DNA of 64,000 bases from assembly GCA_963840055.1 (NCBI GenBank), contig CAWIXM010000039.1, forward strand, positions 124,001 to 188,000, written 5' to 3'. Of the stretch, positions 37,519 through 48,931 are shown piece by piece. This stretch comes from Rhodoplanes sp963840055. Its GTDB lineage: Bacteria; Pseudomonadota; Alphaproteobacteria; Rhizobiales; Xanthobacteraceae. The translations under genes and the position numbers were made by a program. The notes under the pieces were generated by a model that worked only from the letters and a program-made list of their open reading frames with translations, was not told where the DNA came from and searched no databases. Position 1 is the first letter of the stretch. Each line of letters starts with the position of its first letter.

Positions 37519-39249
37519 ATGATACGCGTCCTTTTGTTCTTCGTCGTCGTCGCCGCTGTGGCGCTCGGTGCGGTTTGGCTCGCCGATCGTCCCGGCGACA
37601 TCGCCATCACCTGGCTCGGCTACCGCATCGAAACCTCGGTGATGGTGGGCGCGGCGGCGCTAGCGCTCCTCATCGTCGCCACCATCCTGGTGTGGTCCAT
37701 CCTGAACGGGATCGTTAAAGCCCCTGCCGCCGTTTCCGCCTTCTGGTCGCATCGCCGCATCAGCAAGGGATTTCGCGCCATTTCGCGCGGTATCATCGCG
37801 ATCGGCGCCGGCGATGCGCTGGCGGCGCGGCGTTATGCTTACGAAGCGCGCCGGCTGATGCCGAACGAACCGCTCGCGCTCCTGCTCGGCGCGCAGACGG
37901 CGCAGCTTGCCGGCGATGGCGCGGAAGCGGAGCGAACCTTCAAGACGATGGCCAAGCGGAACGACACCAAACTGCTCGGGCTGCATGGGCTGTTTGTCGA
38001 AGCGCAACGCAAGGGCGACACGGCCGCCGCGCGCGCCCGCGCCGAGGAAGCCGCAAAGGCCGAGCCGACGTTGCCTTGGGCGGCCGAGGCAGTGCTGCAA
38101 TATCGGTGCGCCGAGGGGGACTGGAATGGCGCGCTCGCCGCGCTCGACAACAATCGGCACTACGGGCTGGTCGCGAAGGATGTCTACAAGCGCCAGCGCG
38201 CCGTGCTGCTGACAGGCCGCGCCCTCTCTGGCGAAACCGATCGCGAGACGGCGAAGGGACTCGCATTGCATGCGTTGAAGCTGTCCCCCGGTCTGGTGCC
38301 GGCGGCGGCGCTCGCCGGGCGGCTGCTGGCCGAAGCGGGACAAACCCGCAAGGCGAGCCGCGTGATCGAGCAGGCCTGGGCGATCAATCCGCATCCCGAC
38401 CTCGCCGCGGTCTACGCCGATATCCGTCCGGGCCAATCGAGCCGCGACCGGCTCAACCGGATTCGCGGCCTCGCCCGGGTCGCCCCCATTCATCCGGAGA
38501 CTGCGCTTGCGGTCGCGCGGGCCGCGCTCGATGCCCAGGAGTTCGGCTTGGTGCGGGAGAGTCTTGCCCCGCTGCTCAGCAATCCCACGCAGCGCGTCGC
38601 TGCGCTCATGGCCGAGTTGGAGGAAAGGGACGGCGGCGATATTGGACGCTCGCGCGAATGGATGACGCGCGCGCTCACCGCCCAGCGCGATCCGGCCTGG
38701 ACCGCCGATGGTATCGTGTCGAGTTCCTGGATGCCGGTGTCGCCTGTGACTGGCCGGCTCGATGCATTCGAATGGCGAATTCCGATCGCCGACCTTGGCC
38801 CGCGCGGCCCGATCATCGAGCACGATCGTGCCGGCATGCGGCGGCAACCGCCGCTTGCCGTGACGGCCGCCCCGGCTGCACCGGCTGCCGCAGCCGCCTC
38901 CGAGTCCAAGCCCGCTGTGCCTGAAAGCACCCCGGTCGCACCGCCGCAGGCCGCGACCGAGGCGCCGGCCGCAAGCGAACCGGCATCGGCGACGCCCGGG
39001 ACTGCAGCTCCCGCAACCGCGGCGCCCGCGACCGCGGCGCCCGCGGCCATGGCGGACGCGTCGACGGCGGCAGCGCCCGCGACCGCGACCCCGCAGGAGG
39101 GCGCGCCTGCCCGATCAGGGGACGGCGCGGTCGAGCCGGTTATCCCGCTCGTGCATGCGCCGGACGATCCGGGTCCGGAGCCCGAGGACGAACCCGGAGC
39201 CGGGGAAACGTCCCAGAAACGGCGGTCGGCCTGGTCGCTTTTCAGATAA
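37519..39249 (+). CDS. hemY: HemY-like TPR protein
   Basis: 576 residues. Two N-terminal membrane helices (about 2-22 and 40-62), the HemY N-terminal domain with AFWSHRRISKGFRAISRGIIAIGAGD, then TPR-type helices to about residue 430, and a long Ala/Pro/Thr low-complexity tail (about 445-560). The name reflects position in the hem operon of proteobacteria; this protein is not protoporphyrinogen oxidase, and its exact role in heme metabolism is unsettled. It starts 12 bases after the mitofilin gene. Confidence 0.9.
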   Translation: MIRVLLFFVVVAAVALGAVWLADRPGDIAITWLGYRIETSVMVGAAALALLIVATILVWSILNGIVKAPAAVSAFWSHRRISKGFRAISRGIIAIGAGDALAARRYAYEARRLMPNEPLALLLGAQTAQLAGDGAEAERTFKTMAKRNDTKLLGLHGLFVEAQRKGDTAAARARAEEAAKAEPTLPWAAEAVLQYRCAEGDWNGALAALDNNRHYGLVAKDVYKRQRAVLLTGRALSGETDRETAKGLALHALKLSPGLVPAAALAGRLLAEAGQTRKASRVIEQAWAINPHPDLAAVYADIRPGQSSRDRLNRIRGLARVAPIHPETALAVARAALDAQEFGLVRESLAPLLSNPTQRVAALMAELEERDGGDIGRSREWMTRALTAQRDPAWTADGIVSSSWMPVSPVTGRLDAFEWRIPIADLGPRGPIIEHDRAGMRRQPPLAVTAAPAAPAAAAASESKPAVPESTPVAPPQAATEAPAASEPASATPGTAAPATAAPATAAPAAMADASTAAAPATATPQEGAPARSGDGAVEPVIPLVHAPDDPGPEPEDEPGAGETSQKRRSAWSLFR

Positions 39250-39298
39250 CCAGCCGCCCACGCAGCCGCGGAGGTTCGACCATCGCGAGCGCGCGCGA

Positions 39299-41125
<1,827 letters not shown>

Positions 41126-41465
41126 GCGCTTTTCCGAAAACGGAACGCGGGCCGTTTCGGCCCGCGAACTGCACTGAATATAGTCCCGATCAAACCCGAG
41201 GCAATGACGTCATTATGACGGCTCGGGAACGATCTTGGCGCTATCGAGGCAAACAAGCTGGAGGAATCAGCTTGATGGCGTTCTCGCTCGCACTCGATCG
41301 GGCGCAGCTTGCCATTTCCGACCGGCGAGCGATGCTGAGCGGGGGCCGCCGTCCGCGCCGAGCGCGACTCTGCCCGTGACCCCAACCGCATCACCGTGCA
41401 ACGCGCGAACCCGCATCAAGCAATTGCGGAAGAGCGGGTCTCCAGCCGCCCCGGCCGGGCGCAGT

Positions 41466-42584
41466 CTATGCGCCGGCCGCCCGACTCCAAGGCCCGACTC
41501 GGGCGCCCTTCGGCAAGGCGTCGCGCACCATCAGCATTTCGCCGACGGTTTCCGACGTCACGAGGCCGGTCAAACGGCCCGTCGGATCGATGATGCCGAC
41601 CGCGGGCTTTGCCTTTTCCTGCAGCATGCGGAAGGCTTCCTCCAGGCGTCCGCGATGGCTCATAACCGGGATTTCGGTGGTCATCACCTCGGCCACTTTG
41701 GCATCAGGGCCGAGCTGTTTGAGCGCCCGAATCATCTCGTCGCGCCCAAGCACCCCGACCAACCGGCTCTGTTCATCGACGACAGGGAACACGTTCTGAC
41801 TCGTCTGCAACAACGTCTCGATGGCGGCGTCGATGTGTTCGCCCGGGACCAGCGTCGCATATTGCGTGATCATCGCGGCGGTCACCGGCACATCGCGCGA
41901 CATCGCGCGGATGGCGACAAGCTGCGCCTCCGAGGAGGCGGCGAGATAAACGAAGATCGCGATGAAAATGAGCAACGGATTGGTGAATAAGCCGAGAAAG
42001 CCGAGCGCGAAAGCGGTCCATTGGCCGATCGTCGCGGCGACTTCGGTGGCGCGCACATGGCCGAGCCGCATCGCGAGCAGCGCGCGCAGCACCCGCCCGC
42101 CGTCCATCGGGAAGGCCGGGATCAAGTTGAACAGCACGAGAAAGATATTCACGATGGCGAGCCGGTCGAGCATCGACACGTGCTCATTTTCGACCGCGCC
42201 GAGATGCTGCAACGACAAGTTCGCCCCGAAAAAGATGACCAGAACGAGCGCGATCGCGACATTCACCAACGGTCCGGCGACGGCGACCAACAGCTCCTCG
42301 CCGGGCGCTTCCGGGATGCGTTCGAGCCGGGAGACTCCGCCGATCGGCAACAGGATGACGTCGCGAGTGGAAACGCCGAAGGCGCGGGCAGTGAAGATAT
42401 GTCCGAACTCGTGCGCCACCACGCAGGCAAACAGCAGAATCAGGAAAGCAAGCCCGTTCCACGCTGCCTCGGGACCGCCTTGAACCCAGCTCGCCACGAA
42501 GATCCAAACGAGAAATAGAATAAACGTAATGTGGATACGGACCGCCGTGCCCGCTATCGAACCGATATTGACCGACCAGCCCAT
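41466..42584 (-). CDS. Site-2 protease family protein with CBS domains
   Basis: 372 residues: six or so membrane helices, the zinc motif HEFGH at residues 58-62 and the second metal-binding NLIPAFPMDGGR with Asp161, then a pair of CBS domains from about 240 to the end. This is the M50B architecture in which nucleotides bound by CBS domains may tune intramembrane proteolysis. Substrate unknown; no anti-sigma factor gene is adjacent. Confidence 0.93.
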   Translation of the reverse strand: MGWSVNIGSIAGTAVRIHITFILFLVWIFVASWVQGGPEAAWNGLAFLILLFACVVAHEFGHIFTARAFGVSTRDVILLPIGGVSRLERIPEAPGEELLVAVAGPLVNVAIALVLVIFFGANLSLQHLGAVENEHVSMLDRLAIVNIFLVLFNLIPAFPMDGGRVLRALLAMRLGHVRATEVAATIGQWTAFALGFLGLFTNPLLIFIAIFVYLAASSEAQLVAIRAMSRDVPVTAAMITQYATLVPGEHIDAAIETLLQTSQNVFPVVDEQSRLVGVLGRDEMIRALKQLGPDAKVAEVMTTEIPVMSHRGRLEEAFRMLQEKAKPAVGIIDPTGRLTGLVTSETVGEMLMVRDALPKGARVGPWSRAAGA

Positions 42585-42810
42585 GGCTCCGCCTCCGCCG
42601 CGCCGCTAAAATGCAGCAAGGGATGAAGAATAGATATGAGTTCGGAGCCGCGCGCGCCAGCGGTGATGCCGCGAGGGAGCGCGTTCGCTTAGAGCGCAAG
42701 ACCATTGCGCAGTCGGGGGCGCTTGCGCCGCGGGCGATTTAGGTTCTGGATTCACTCCCAAGCTGCGTCGGCCCCAATACAGGCGACACAACGAAGCGGG
42801 AGAGAATCAG

Positions 42811-43104
42811 ATGGCGGAAAAGCTGAGCGGAGATCGACGCCGTGAGGCGCTTGCCAGATTATCGGGCTGGTGCGAGGCCGATGGGCGGGACGCGATTACG
42901 AAAACATTCACATTTGCCGATTTCAGTGCGGCATTCGGGTTCATGACCCGCGTCGCGCTCGCCGCCGAGAAGCTTGACCATCATCCTGAATGGTTCAATG
43001 TGTACAAGACGGTCGAGGTGACTCTCGCGACCCATGATGCGGGGGGCCTCACCATGCGCGACGTGACACTGGCCGAGACGATGGATCGCATCGCCGGCAA
43101 GTAG
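42811..43104 (+). CDS. phhB: 4a-hydroxytetrahydrobiopterin dehydratase
   Basis: 97 residues, complete. The active-site motif AEKLDHHPEWFNVYKTVEVTL includes His57 and His58, with His75 in the LATHDAGGLT segment. It recycles the pterin cofactor used by phenylalanine hydroxylase, and homologues also act in molybdopterin metabolism. It precedes a YkvA-family gene by 87 bases on the same strand. No phenylalanine hydroxylase gene is near. Confidence 0.94.
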   Translation: MAEKLSGDRRREALARLSGWCEADGRDAITKTFTFADFSAAFGFMTRVALAAEKLDHHPEWFNVYKTVEVTLATHDAGGLTMRDVTLAETMDRIAGK

Positions 43105-43191
43105 GGCGGTGACCCTCGCCCTCCGCGCAAACACCAGAATGACCGACGTGGCGCATGCGTTCGTGCGCCAGGGAATGTTGGAGGATCGGCG

Positions 43192-43569
43192 ATGCATTAC
43201 CGTTACGCGGGTGCAAGCGGCTTCGGCGTAAGCGACGAGGCGCAAGCGTGGCGCGACGAGGACCTGGTGCGTCGCGGCTTTTGGGCAAAAACGCGGCGAG
43301 TCGCGGCGAAGTTGCCGTTCGCCGAAGACCTTATCGCCGGCTATTATTGTGCGTTCGACCGCAATACGCCGCGTCAGGTCCGGATTGCGCTGTTGGGCGC
43401 GCTCGCCTATTTCGTGCTGCCGTTTGACGCGATGCCGGACCTGATGCCGGCGCTTGGATTCGCCGACGATGCGGCGGTGTTGGCGACCGTGGTCCAGCTC
43501 GTCGCATCGCATATTTTGCCGAGCCATCGTGCCGCCGCCCGCGATGCGCTCGATCGACTGGCACAATGA
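43192..43569 (+). CDS. YkvA family protein (DUF1232)
   Basis: 125 residues. The DUF1232 core is RQVRIALLGALAYFVLPFDAMPDLMPALGFADDAAVLATVVQLV, containing the conserved P-x-D-x-x-P-D. One or two short membrane-associated helices are predicted. Function unknown across the family. Confidence 0.88.
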   Translation: MHYRYAGASGFGVSDEAQAWRDEDLVRRGFWAKTRRVAAKLPFAEDLIAGYYCAFDRNTPRQVRIALLGALAYFVLPFDAMPDLMPALGFADDAAVLATVVQLVASHILPSHRAAARDALDRLAQ

Positions 43570-43754
43570 CCGCTCCGATGCGGGAGGTGGCGTCCTGAAT
43601 CGGCATACTATCGTCGCCTGTTCGCCTTCCCGACGCCAACAACTTCAGTACGCTTGACGCGTCCGGCTTCGACGACGAGCAGCAGTCGATGGTTGGAATC
43701 ATATCCGTAGCATAAAGAGTTACAATGCATATGCGCATCGTAGGAGGCTTGACG

Positions 43755-44336
43755 ATGACGACATTGATTCACTGGAGGTCCGGCTCGGTCTGCGGCATTC
43801 TGCTTGCAGCCGCCTTCGGCTTAGGCGGACAGTTGAGCGCCATCGACCTTGCGCACGCGCAGACGCGGTCGGCCGCAGTGTCCGGCAGTTCACAGCCGCA
43901 GCTTCTCGGTCAATTCGGCGATTGGGGCGCTTACGCCGCGAGTCCGGGCGGACGGAAAGTATGCTTTGCCCTCGCAAAGCCTGCCAGCGCCAAGACCGAC
44001 CCGCCCAACAGGGCGCGCGACCCCATATATCTATTCATCTCCTCGCGGCCGGCCGACAATGTGCAGAACGAAGTTTCCGTGATGTTCGGCTACCCCTTAA
44101 AGCCTAACGTTGAGGCGTCGCTGGAAGTCGGCGGCTCGAACTTCTCGATGTACACGCAAAGCGATGGCGGCTGGGTCAAGAACGCCGCGGAAGAGCCGCG
44201 GCTCGTCGAAGCGATGCGCAAGGCTAACGATATGACGGTGAAAGGCATTTCCACGCGCGGCACGGAGACAACCGACGTGTACTCGCTCAAGGGGCTCTCT
44301 CAAGCGCTCGACCGCGTCGCTCAGGAGTGCCGCTAG
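43755..44336 (+). CDS. IalB-like (invasion associated locus B) family secreted protein
   Basis: 193 residues from ATG 43755, chosen because TAGGAGG lies seven bases upstream. A signal peptide (about 10-36, ending AHAQT) precedes the IalB domain with FGDWGAYAASPGGRKVCFALAKP and FISSRPADNVQNEVSVMFGYPL. The Cys in CFALA and the terminal Cys in QECR are likely to form the family's disulfide. First described in Bartonella, the family is common in non-pathogenic Hyphomicrobiales, so no virulence role is implied. Confidence 0.9.
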   Translation: MTTLIHWRSGSVCGILLAAAFGLGGQLSAIDLAHAQTRSAAVSGSSQPQLLGQFGDWGAYAASPGGRKVCFALAKPASAKTDPPNRARDPIYLFISSRPADNVQNEVSVMFGYPLKPNVEASLEVGGSNFSMYTQSDGGWVKNAAEEPRLVEAMRKANDMTVKGISTRGTETTDVYSLKGLSQALDRVAQECR

Positions 44337-44343
44337 TTTCAAT

Positions 44344-44392
44344 GGTCGCATTTTCTGCGGCGAACCGGTTCCCACTTCGCCGGAAAATGCTC
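44344..44392. repeat. 49-base palindromic intergenic repeat, copy 2
   Basis: Identical over 49 bases to 15798-15846. It sits between the convergent IalB-like and patatin genes and touches the patatin stop codon. With no other hairpin in this gap it may act as a shared transcription end point, which is inference. Confidence 0.85.
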
Positions 44393-45744
44393 TAATCGGC
44401 CGGCTGGCGCTGCGGGGCTGCCGCCTGCGGCGGCGTCGCTTCGGGCATGGCGTGGCGGAACGGGTCGTCGCTCCGGCCCTGCTGGCGACCTGCCTCGAAC
44501 AGCGCCTTCATGTACTCCGGATCGAACAGGCCGCGGCTCGGAACGTCGAAGCCCTGGTCTACATAGGCGACGTTGAAGTCGGTCCCGCTCCGACGCGCCG
44601 CGCCCGCGATGAGGATCGCGGCGCTGCGGCTCGCGCGCTTGACGCCGATCGACAGCGAACGGCCCAGCACGCCGACAAGGCTACGGTCGGTCATCGCGAA
44701 TTCCGTCATCAGCTTGCTGTTGAGGATCAGCGTGACCTGCGAGGCGGGCAGGCGGGGCGAGGAAGTGGCAAGCAAGATCGAATCCGGCGCTATATAGATA
44801 GTGGCCGCGAGGCCGCCGTCGGCATGCAATTCCGAGAAGCGCCGCCCGTTCGCCTCGACCTCGACCGGCACCGGCGGGAACAGCCCCGGTATGGCGCTGG
44901 TCGCGACCAGAATCTCGCGGAAGAGCTTCAACGCGGCGTCGCCGCCGGCGGCGGCGATCGCGCCCATATTCCAGGCGACCGGCCGGCCGGAATCGAGATC
45001 TGTGGTGACGACGATCAGGCGTCGTCCACGGCGGTGTTCGGCCGCGATGGCGGCGAGGAGCTGCGGCGTGATACGCTTGGCGATGAATTCGTGCAACGGC
45101 CAAGTGTCCAACAGACTGTCGACCGTGCGACGATCCTCGAATACGTCGGCGGCGGTAATGGCTGTGAAGTCGCGCTTGAGGTCGGGATCGCGAGCAGAGC
45201 CGAGAAAAGCGAACGGCGCGAGCAGGGCACCAGAGCTCACCCCGGTCACCACCGAATAGTTGGGGCGCCGGCCGGTTTCCGATAGCCCCGTCAGCAAGCC
45301 GGCGCCAAATGCGGAATCTTCGCCGCCGGCCGACAATGCGAGCCACGGACCGTTGAGCTGCCCGAGCGCGCGCCGGTACTGCTCTTCGGAATCGGCCCAA
45401 AATCGTGCATCTGGAATGCCCGGAATGACGGCGGCGGCTTGCTGCTCTTGGGTGAATTCTGCCCGCGGAGGCGGGCCTTTGGCTTTGGTTTGTGGGATCG
45501 CTTGCGGCTGTTGCGCTGCTTTGGGAGCGCGCTTGGACCGGCGTGCGGCGATCTGCTCGTAACGCAGTTTGTTCGACGCAGCGGCGCGGGGCGCACAAGC
45601 GGCAGAACCATCGGCGCGGTCGGGCTGCAAACAGGCGGTCCCGCTCACGCTTGGCGCGGCAAGCCCGAGATCGGCGGAAAAGATCATGATCGCCGTGCAG
45701 ATGAGACCAGCGGCGAGCATCTTAGAGCGGCGGGTCGACTGCAT
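44392..45744 (-). CDS. Patatin-like phospholipase, secreted
   Basis: 450 residues: signal peptide (about 9-30), a Pro/Gln/Lys-rich linker (about 50-110), then a patatin domain. The oxyanion region is LSAGGEDSAFGAG, the nucleophile elbow GVSSG has Ser170, and the catalytic dyad Asp is in HADGGLAATIY. These enzymes cleave acyl esters of phospholipids. The signal peptide places it in the periplasm or outside the cell. Confidence 0.9.
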   Translation of the reverse strand: MQSTRRSKMLAAGLICTAIMIFSADLGLAAPSVSGTACLQPDRADGSAACAPRAAASNKLRYEQIAARRSKRAPKAAQQPQAIPQTKAKGPPPRAEFTQEQQAAAVIPGIPDARFWADSEEQYRRALGQLNGPWLALSAGGEDSAFGAGLLTGLSETGRRPNYSVVTGVSSGALLAPFAFLGSARDPDLKRDFTAITAADVFEDRRTVDSLLDTWPLHEFIAKRITPQLLAAIAAEHRRGRRLIVVTTDLDSGRPVAWNMGAIAAAGGDAALKLFREILVATSAIPGLFPPVPVEVEANGRRFSELHADGGLAATIYIAPDSILLATSSPRLPASQVTLILNSKLMTEFAMTDRSLVGVLGRSLSIGVKRASRSAAILIAGAARRSGTDFNVAYVDQGFDVPSRGLFDPEYMKALFEAGRQQGRSDDPFRHAMPEATPPQAAAPQRQPAD

Positions 45745-45836
45745 TCATTTCCCTGTTGCTTTCCATGGCGGCCCCGTTTGATGCCAGCCGCTCCTGAAAC
45801 GTCGGGCCTTCTAGCACGACCGCCAACTTTTGACAG

Positions 45837-46280
45837 CTATCCGCGCCGCACGACGAAATAGGCGCCGAGCAGGGACAGGATGCCGGCCAGGCACATCACC
45901 GCGAGCCCGATGCCGACGCTTGCTGCGGGGGGAAGGCCGGGCGGCGCGGCGGCCTGATGGCCGATGAGCGTCAGCGCCACGACCGCGGCGGCGCCGGCAA
46001 GCCAGCGGATGGTCTGGGAGTGCACGGGATGGGCGGCGAGGTACTTTGACAATACGGCGATGAGGGAGCCGGCGACGAAGGAAATGCCGGCGATGAGCCA
46101 CCAGGCGAAGGCGGCGCGCAATTGCGCCGTCTGCGGCCCGCGTAGACCGCGCCAGACCGCCCCGAGATCGAGACCGAAATGGGCTAGTACTACCTGCGCC
46201 GCAACCGAGAGGCACACGCCGCTAATGAGAGCGACACCAAGGACGAATAAGCGCGGATACGATTGCTGGTCGTGGGGCAT
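45837..46280 (-). CDS. Hypothetical four-helix membrane protein
   Basis: 147 residues with four clear hydrophobic helices (about 11-33, 57-80, 92-110 and 121-143) and short loops. No family is recognised. It lies upstream of the patatin gene on the same strand with a 90-base gap, so the two may share a transcript. Confidence 0.75.
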   Translation of the reverse strand: MPHDQQSYPRLFVLGVALISGVCLSVAAQVVLAHFGLDLGAVWRGLRGPQTAQLRAAFAWWLIAGISFVAGSLIAVLSKYLAAHPVHSQTIRWLAGAAAVVALTLIGHQAAAPPGLPPAASVGIGLAVMCLAGILSLLGAYFVVRRG

Positions 46281-46612
46281 CGGAATTGAACGGGCTCAGG
46301 CTGTTCGATCGGCGGCGGCGGAACGGTTTCGTTTATGCGGCGCTCGCCACGCAGCGCCTCCGGGCTTAAAGCATCTTCATGTCCTTTTCGCCCGGCGGGT
46401 CAATACATCAAGGGTCGTGCCCGCTGAAGCGGCAGGCCACGTGGTGCCGTTCGAACCGACCCCGAGTGTGCGCGCGGGCGAGCGCAGCGTGCGCCAGTGA
46501 TCGGAACAAGGGCTCCGTTGCTTTGTTGACCCACGAGCGCAAGTCGCGGACGACCCTCGGAGCGCGCGCCGCGGGCTATCGGTCGGTATCATCAACCAGA
46601 ATAGGATGATCT
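46281..46612. other. Intergenic region with nothing recognised
   Basis: Divergent spacer between the four-helix membrane protein and the YciF-like gene. Short frames here have no protein character and no hairpin or operator stands out. Confidence 0.4.
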
Positions 46613-47122
46613 ATGGGTCTCTTCGCGAAAGATCTTAACACAATGGATGACCTCTTCGTCCATGCATTGCGCGATATTTACTACGCCGAAAACCGATTCG
46701 TGAAAGCGCTTCCCGACATGATCGAGAAGGCCTCCAATCCGCAGTTGAAGCAGGCATTAAGGTCGCATCTTGGCGAGACGGAAACCCAAGTCCTGCGTCT
46801 GCAGGAAGTCTTCCGGATGCACGGCGCGGAAGTAAAAGGCGTCGATTGCCCGGCGTTCGACGGCCTCATCGAGGAGGCCGACGATCTGGCGGACGAGGTC
46901 GAAGATCGGAAGGTGCTTGACGCCGCTTTGATCGCGGCGGCGCAAGCGGTCGAGCATTATGAAATCGCACGTTACGGCTCGCTGATCGCCTGGGCGAAGG
47001 AACTCGGTCGCAGCGACTGCGCCAGCGTGCTCGAAAAGAACCTCGCGGAAGAAAAAGCCGCCGATCGCCGGCTCACGGTCTTGGCGGAGTCTGGAGTAAA
47101 CACAGCCGCGGCAACGGTCTAG
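46613..47122 (+). CDS. YciE/YciF ferroxidase-family protein (DUF892)
   Basis: 169 residues with the ferritin-like four-helix pattern: LFVHALRDIYYAENRFVKALPDMIEKA, SHLGETETQVLRLQEVF, AAQAVEHYEIARYGSLIAWAKEL, and LEKNLAEEKAADRRLTVLAE. The paired Glu/His positions (ExxH-like VEHYEIARY, LGETETQ) are candidate di-iron ligands. Family members are stress-induced in enterobacteria. Confidence 0.92.
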   Translation: MGLFAKDLNTMDDLFVHALRDIYYAENRFVKALPDMIEKASNPQLKQALRSHLGETETQVLRLQEVFRMHGAEVKGVDCPAFDGLIEEADDLADEVEDRKVLDAALIAAAQAVEHYEIARYGSLIAWAKELGRSDCASVLEKNLAEEKAADRRLTVLAESGVNTAAATV

Positions 47123-47179
47123 GCCCGTCTATCCGCTCGGCTGAACCTTGAAGCGTGTAGAAAAGGTGGCGCGGTGGGC

Positions 47180-47545
47180 CTACCGCCGCTGCGCGCTCCA
47201 GCGCCCGGAGCAATACCCGATCGAGCCTCGGCCTGACCATACGCCAGCTCCGCGCCCGCGGCCGAGCCGCCCGCTGCCACGGGCGTTTTGAGTGCCGCTC
47301 GTCACGATGACGCTCACACGACCATTTCGGCTGACCCGGCCATAAACATTGGCTATTCCGTCGCCACCCCTGACGTACCCGTTGACGATGCTCACGGCGG
47401 ATCGGTAGGCGGGTTCGCATGCGCCCCGGTGGGTAACGATCACGACGCTCCAATATCCGTCATAAGGAGTGGCGGCGATCGCTTCGGGCACGGCTATCGC
47501 TGCGAGAGCGACGGTCGCCACGCCGAACAATGCAAAACGAGTCAT
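47180..47545 (-). CDS. Hypothetical secreted protein, Gly/Arg-rich
   Basis: 121 residues. A signal peptide (about 1-24, ending EAIAA) is followed by YDGYWSVVIVTHRGACEPAYR, a segment seen in many small periplasmic proteins of Bradyrhizobium relatives, and a Gly/Arg/Ser-rich tail. Two cysteines (one in GACEP, one in GYCSG) could pair. Function unknown. Confidence 0.72.
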   Translation of the reverse strand: MTRFALFGVATVALAAIAVPEAIAATPYDGYWSVVIVTHRGACEPAYRSAVSIVNGYVRGGDGIANVYGRVSRNGRVSVIVTSGTQNARGSGRLGRGRGAGVWSGRGSIGYCSGRWSAQRR

Positions 47546-47722
47546 GGAAACCTCGTGGCTGGTCTAAGCGGGAGCATGCATGCAGTGCTCTTGAATCAAG
47601 CCTTAAAGGGCGGCTGCAACGCAGGGAGCGGAACCGCCTTAGCAGATTCAAGCTGCGAGGGTGAAGTGCTGTGGAAAAATGCGCTTTATGCTCGCCGCCG
47701 GCGCCCGGCGGCGAGGGGCCGG

Positions 47723-47953
47723 TCAGGACTTATCGACGACCCACCATGGACGGTAGGGAGGATCGTCGTCGGTGGGCTGAGGAATCCTGTCCAACTCGCT
47801 CAGATCAAAGGGGAGAGCGAGAGGCGGCGTCGCCTCTTCGTACTCGAGTTCGAGCGTTTCATCGAACAGGGGTCGGGCGATCAGCTTTCGGTTCATTTTG
47901 TAAAGCCGCTTCGGTCGGCGAGAGTATCTCGGGTGAAGTGCCAGTAGTTCCAT
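47723..47953 (-). CDS. Small hypothetical protein
   Basis: 76 residues from ATG 47953. The sequence is protein-like, with a basic N-terminus (RYSRRPKRLYKMNRK) and an acidic, Pro-rich C-terminus (ELDRIPQPTDDDPPYRPWW). No signal peptide, helix or known motif. Upstream Shine-Dalgarno is weak. Confidence 0.45.
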   Translation of the reverse strand: MELLALHPRYSRRPKRLYKMNRKLIARPLFDETLELEYEEATPPLALPFDLSELDRIPQPTDDDPPYRPWWVVDKS

Positions 47954-48143
47954 CACGTTGGATGGGCTGGGACGCCCCGTTCGCCCTTCGCCGCTTCCGG
48001 GTAATAAACGAAGGTAAAAGTAATCTGTTCCGCCTAATTCGGATTAATTCAGCTAAAATCTTGTTCGTCCTAAACAGCCGATTAACGGACCAGCCAGCGG
48101 GCGACCGGTTCTCGCCTCGGCAGCCCCGCGTCGTTTCGCCGCG

Positions 48144-48671
48144 TTAGGCTGTCCAGGCGCCGAGGCTGCGTGGGCTGACGAAACGGTCCAGCCGGCCGGT
48201 ACGGAAACTCACCTCGGCCCAGCTATCGACGGCAAAATCGATCACAACCAATGCGCCGGTGGGCATTTTCTGATGCAGGTTCGCGCGCTGGTCGATGTCA
48301 CCTGCGGCAATGAGTTGCGTTGCTATGTCTTGCAATGCAGGATTGTGGCCGATGATCATGACCGTGTGCGCATCCGGCGCCGTTTCGTGCAAAACAGCGA
48401 GAATTCCTTCTGCGTCCGCGTCATAGAGCCGTTTCTCAAGGGTCGCCTTGGTCGGATTGGTGAAGGCCTTTTGCACGATTTCCCAGGTTTCCCGCGTTCT
48501 CTCCGCGGTCGAGCAAAGCACCTTGTCGGGCACGAGATGGTGCTTCGCCATATAGGCGCCAATCCGCTCGGCGGCCTCCTTGCCGCGGGGGTTGAGCGGG
48601 CGCGCGTGATCGGGAATGCCGAGGATTCCTCGGTCAGATTTGGCGTGGCGGAGCAGGATCAGACGACGCAT
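48144..48671 (-). CDS. SixA-type histidine phosphatase
   Basis: 175 residues of the histidine phosphatase superfamily. The catalytic LLRHAKSD has Arg8 and His9 (the phosphohistidine), CSTAERTRETWE supplies the second Arg, and MIIGHNPALQDIA the second His. SixA removes phosphate from phosphohistidine in phosphotransfer proteins. No membrane or export signal. Substrate here is not determined. Confidence 0.93.
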   Translation of the reverse strand: MRRLILLRHAKSDRGILGIPDHARPLNPRGKEAAERIGAYMAKHHLVPDKVLCSTAERTRETWEIVQKAFTNPTKATLEKRLYDADAEGILAVLHETAPDAHTVMIIGHNPALQDIATQLIAAGDIDQRANLHQKMPTGALVVIDFAVDSWAEVSFRTGRLDRFVSPRSLGAWTA

Positions 48672-48931
48672 GAGCCAAGATTCGACGGGGCGAGGTGAAA
48701 AGTCCAGCTCCTCACAGAGGCATATCGAGGCTATTCGGCGACTGGGCTGGACCGAAGACGCCGAATGCGACAGCGAGCGTTCGGGTTTTTGGAAGAGCGC
48801 CGGTCTCGACCGGCGCTCGGGATAATCGCTTGCTGGCGTCGCCTACGGCGAGCAAGACGCTCGCCGTGCGCGATCGTGAGCGAATTCAGGCGTTGGGCCG
48901 GAATTCGCTCAGGCGGCGCAGGGCGCCGCCA